Positions 61,889 through 64,000 of a stretch of DNA of 64,000 bases are shown here, in pieces (position 1 is the first letter of the stretch; each line of letters starts with the position of its first letter). Source of the stretch: Dyadobacter sp. CY312 (GTDB taxonomy: Bacteria; Bacteroidota; Bacteroidia; Cytophagales; Spirosomataceae); the NCBI RefSeq assembly GCF_021390535.1, contig NZ_JAJUXG010000012.1, forward strand, positions 124,001-188,000. The letters run 5' to 3'. The position numbers and the translations under genes are program-made. The notes beneath the pieces are model-generated. The model did no database searches. It was given only the letters and a program-made list of their open reading frames with translations, and had not been told where the DNA came from.

Positions 61889-62824
61889 TTAATTCCCTAT
61901 CATAGAAGCCAATACTCCTTCCTTAAGAGCATAGTTCGATACCTGTATTTTCCTGATCCCGTGGCTTCGAAGTACGTAGTCAATCAGGCACACTGCGACA
62001 ACGATCATGTCAACACGTAAGGCGATCATGCCGGGAATGGCCATGCGTTCTTCATGGTTTCCTGCAAGAATGAGACTGTAGGCGCGGTAAAATTCTTCAA
62101 TCGGTAAGTTGAAGTCTGTCTGGTCCTGCGGGCGCCACTGTTTGGTGCGATGTTGGAAATCGATGTCCATCAACGTATCAAAAGTACCCGATGAGCCTAC
62201 GAGTTTTTCAGGAGCATATTGGTGAACTGCGTTTGCGAGCGGAATCAGTTGCTCATCAAGGTAATTGTAAAGCTTCTTTTTGTTTCCTTCTGCAAGAGGA
62301 TCATTCTTCATGAATTTTTCCATGAGCCGTTGCCCACCTATTTCAAAACTCTGTTTCCAAAAAATCTGAGATTCATTTCCGATGATAAATTCCACACTTC
62401 CGCCGCCAATATCTATAATCAGGGAAGGTACTGATCCCAGTTTCGTTCCTAAGCGAACACCTTTATATATGTATTCCGCTTCCTTATCGCCATCAATGAC
62501 AGTAACAGGAATACTGGTTTGTTTTAATACGGTTTCACAGAACACCTCTTTATTTTCTGCATTCCGTATTGCACTAGTCCCAAAGGCAGAGGTATTGTCG
62601 TGTGGAACATTAAACTCATCCAGCTTCTGTCTGAAAAAATTTAAAACTTCAAGAGCGCGTCCGATTGCTTCGTCCGTAATGATTCGCTTATTGATGCCTC
62701 CCAATCCGATACGGGCAGGACGGCTTTCATGGAAAAGTGTGGTTACTTCGGTTCCGTTTTTTTCAACAATGAGAAGATGAAATGTATTGGTTCCTAAATC
62801 AATAATGCCCAGTCGGGAGCTCAT
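61889..62824 (-). CDS. Ppx/GppA family phosphatase
   Basis: A 311-residue exopolyphosphatase/guanosine-pentaphosphatase. The start is set at the ATG at 62824 (MSSRLGIIDLGTNTFHLLIV); the TTG at 62866 is less likely. Actin-like phosphate-binding loops are seen in GIIDLGTNTFHLLI and LIIDIGGGSVEFIIG, and the DGDKEAEYIYKGVRLG region is standard. Only the catalytic domain pair is present: at about 310 residues it lacks the C-terminal HD region of the long Ppx form. It degrades polyphosphate or pppGpp, which matters in stress response. Single gene. Confidence 0.9.
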   Translation of the reverse strand: MSSRLGIIDLGTNTFHLLIVEKNGTEVTTLFHESRPARIGLGGINKRIITDEAIGRALEVLNFFRQKLDEFNVPHDNTSAFGTSAIRNAENKEVFCETVLKQTSIPVTVIDGDKEAEYIYKGVRLGTKLGSVPSLIIDIGGGSVEFIIGNESQIFWKQSFEIGGQRLMEKFMKNDPLAEGNKKKLYNYLDEQLIPLANAVHQYAPEKLVGSSGTFDTLMDIDFQHRTKQWRPQDQTDFNLPIEEFYRAYSLILAGNHEERMAIPGMIALRVDMIVVAVCLIDYVLRSHGIRKIQVSNYALKEGVLASMIGN

Positions 62825-62901
62825 GGTTGACGAAAATTCGTTAAATCCTTTGTTTACAAGGGGCAATATGCAAAAATATCTTAATTTTAATGCCTTGTTA
62901 C

Positions 62902-62932
62902 TTGATTTTCTGAATCATATAGCTTTCCTTTG
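62902..62932 (+). promoter_or_regulatory. Probable promoter of rpsU
   Basis: TTG at 62902-62904 and TTCCTTTG at 62925-62932 have 20 bases between them; the -7 lacks the TA but TTTGCAG is like the tRNA promoter. It is 48 bases before the start. Confidence 0.55.
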
Positions 62933-62979
62933 CAGTCCGTTTCAGAAAAGCAATTCAAAGAACATTATATTTTATAAGC

Positions 62980-63174
62980 ATGCTTATTATAAACATTAAA
63001 GACAACGAATCGATTGACCGCGCTCTTAAGCGTTACAAAAAGAAATTTGAAAGAACTGGTACAATGCGCCAGCTTCGTGCGCGTACTGCTTTTGAAAAAC
63101 CATCTGTAAAGCGTCGTTTCGAAGTTTTGCGTGCGGTATATAAAGAAAAAACTTACGGTCATTTAGAAGACTAG
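62980..63174 (+). CDS. rpsU: 30S ribosomal protein bS21
   Basis: A 64-residue basic protein (IKDNESIDRALKRYKKKFER; RQLRARTAFEKPSVKRRFEV) of normal length. bS21 binds at the platform of the small subunit near the 3' end of 16S rRNA and, in Bacteroidota, helps hide the anti-Shine-Dalgarno sequence. The 20 bases before its ATG show no Shine-Dalgarno sequence. It is followed by a terminator and then by a Xer recombinase gene, an order often seen in the phylum. Confidence 0.95.
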   Translation: MLIINIKDNESIDRALKRYKKKFERTGTMRQLRARTAFEKPSVKRRFEVLRAVYKEKTYGHLED

Positions 63175-63241
63175 TTCTTAGGAATTGTTTTCTGCTGAAG
63201 GTAATTGACGGGATCATTGTATCCTGTTATATGATAAAATA

Positions 63242-63276
63242 GAAAAGAGCTGTCTTGTTTAAGGCGGCTCTTTTTT
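63242..63276 (+). terminator. Terminator after rpsU
   Basis: AAGAGC (63245-63250) pairs with GCTCTT (63267-63272), with further pairing inside, followed by TTTTTT, 68 bases after the rpsU stop. Confidence 0.75.
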
Positions 63277-63289
63277 GTATGTTAGGATT

Positions 63290-64000
63290 ATGATAAACAC
63301 ATTTCTGGACTCGCTGCAATTTGAAAAACGCAGCAGTATGCATACAATTACTTCTTACAAAACTGATCTGGAACAGTTTAGTAAATACCTGCTGTTCCAA
63401 TATGAGCTAAACCAGCCAGAATCTGCTGAGCCGGCCATGCTGAGATCCTGGATTGTAAGTTTGATGGAAGAAGGGCTTAGTCCTGTATCAGTAAACAGAA
63501 AAATTGCCTCCCTTCGGTCTTTTTATGGTTATCTGCGAAAGAAAAACCTCGTTAAACTGGACCCCACCAAAATCCTTTCCGCGTTAAAAACCCGTAAAAA
63601 ACTTCCTGTTTATGTGGAAGAAAAATCCATGGAAATGCTTTTTGATGGCGAAGGATTTCAGGAAGATGAACCGGGCTTTCGCGATAAGGTTATTATGGAG
63701 CTTCTATATGGCTCTGGCATGCGTTTATCTGAGCTAATCGGGCTGGAAGTTTCCGATCTTGATTTGAAGGGAAAAACAATTCGGGTGATGGGTAAGCGTG
63801 CCAAAGAAAGAATGATACCTATCTCGTCGTCTCTGACAGAGTTATTAAGTAAATATCTTACAGAGCGTGCTCCGGCGGAAGATACTGATGCACTGATCCT
63901 GACCGACTCTGGCAAGCCCGCATATCCTGTTTTTATACAAAGAACTGTAAAAAAATACCTCTCCACAGTAACTACTTTGTCGCAAAAAAGCCCCCACGTT
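63290..64000 (+). CDS. Tyrosine recombinase XerC/XerD-like, 3' end missing
   Basis: The ATG at 63290 opens a frame of 237 codons that runs off the window. The N-terminal SAM-like core-binding domain (FLDSLQFEKRSSMHTITSYK; VNRKIASLRSFYGYLRKKNL) is followed by the catalytic domain with the first catalytic arginine in YGSGMRLSELIGLEV and the lysine in VMGKRAKERMIPIS. The last residues read QKSPHV, just before the HxLRH motif, which lies outside. It resolves chromosome dimers at dif in the housekeeping forms; XerC and XerD cannot be told apart here. It sits 115 bases after rpsU. Confidence 0.93.
   Translation, partial: MINTFLDSLQFEKRSSMHTITSYKTDLEQFSKYLLFQYELNQPESAEPAMLRSWIVSLMEEGLSPVSVNRKIASLRSFYGYLRKKNLVKLDPTKILSALKTRKKLPVYVEEKSMEMLFDGEGFQEDEPGFRDKVIMELLYGSGMRLSELIGLEVSDLDLKGKTIRVMGKRAKERMIPISSSLTELLSKYLTERAPAEDTDALILTDSGKPAYPVFIQRTVKKYLSTVTTLSQKSPHV

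Overview
The window looks like chromosomal DNA of a member of the Bacteroidota, most likely Cytophagales and close to Dyadobacter or Spirosoma. That placement rests on protein families, not on a database search. The signs are: the gliding lipoprotein GldH, two secreted proteins with the gliding-motility/type IX secretion (type B) C-terminal domain, a SusC/SusD pair with an ECF sigma/FecR switch, promoters of the TTTG-N19-TAnnTTTG type, a tRNA gene without encoded CCA, and almost no Shine-Dalgarno sequences. No phage, IS element, CRISPR array or rRNA was seen. Both ends cut genes: a DedA/VTT membrane protein at the left and a Xer recombinase at the right.

Layout. 1-6.9 kb: a small catabolic cluster with a sodium:solute symporter, a DHDPS/N-acetylneuraminate-lyase-type aldolase, a broken ECF sigma gene, a secreted FGE-like/BNR-sialidase fusion and an AraC regulator. 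This suggests release, uptake and cleavage of a sialic-acid-like sugar acid. 6.9-18.7 kb, all on the minus strand: ECF sigma, FecR, SusC with an STN domain, SusD, a 1370-residue SGNH-hydrolase/beta-propeller/cupredoxin fusion, and DoxX. This is an inducible outer-membrane uptake module. 18.9-29.7 kb: housekeeping genes (prfB with a programmed frameshift, lpdA, heptose kinase, ribBA), an alpha/beta hydrolase with an antitoxin-like DUF2281 partner, a YdjC-type deacetylase, a DUF4153 membrane protein and a beta-barrel protein. An inverted pair of composite palindromic repeats lies between prfB and lpdA.

29.9-46.8 kb: two tandem paralogous T9SS-type surface proteins, YbaB, a family-2 glycosyltransferase, PspC, cold-shock protein, lysS, an AsmA-like protein, an orphan response regulator, a propeller-like protein whose start codon overlaps that of a divergent AI-2E-family exporter, gldH, a conserved unknown protein and an Fe-S electron-transfer pair behind a perfect operator-like palindrome. 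47.0-64.0 kb: tRNA-Phe, Hsp20, HtrA, an rRNA pseudouridine synthase with a long basic disordered arm, acetoacetyl-CoA synthetase, CtpA, an SDR, a GntR regulator with an MFS exporter, M23 and zinc metalloproteases, Ppx/GppA, bS21 and the Xer recombinase.

Most of the window is ordinary core genome. The items most worth a second look are the SGNH/propeller/cupredoxin fusion, the FGE-BNR fusion cluster, the composite repeats beside prfB, the SusC leader with a full Shine-Dalgarno match, and the overlapping divergent start codons at 42260-42263.
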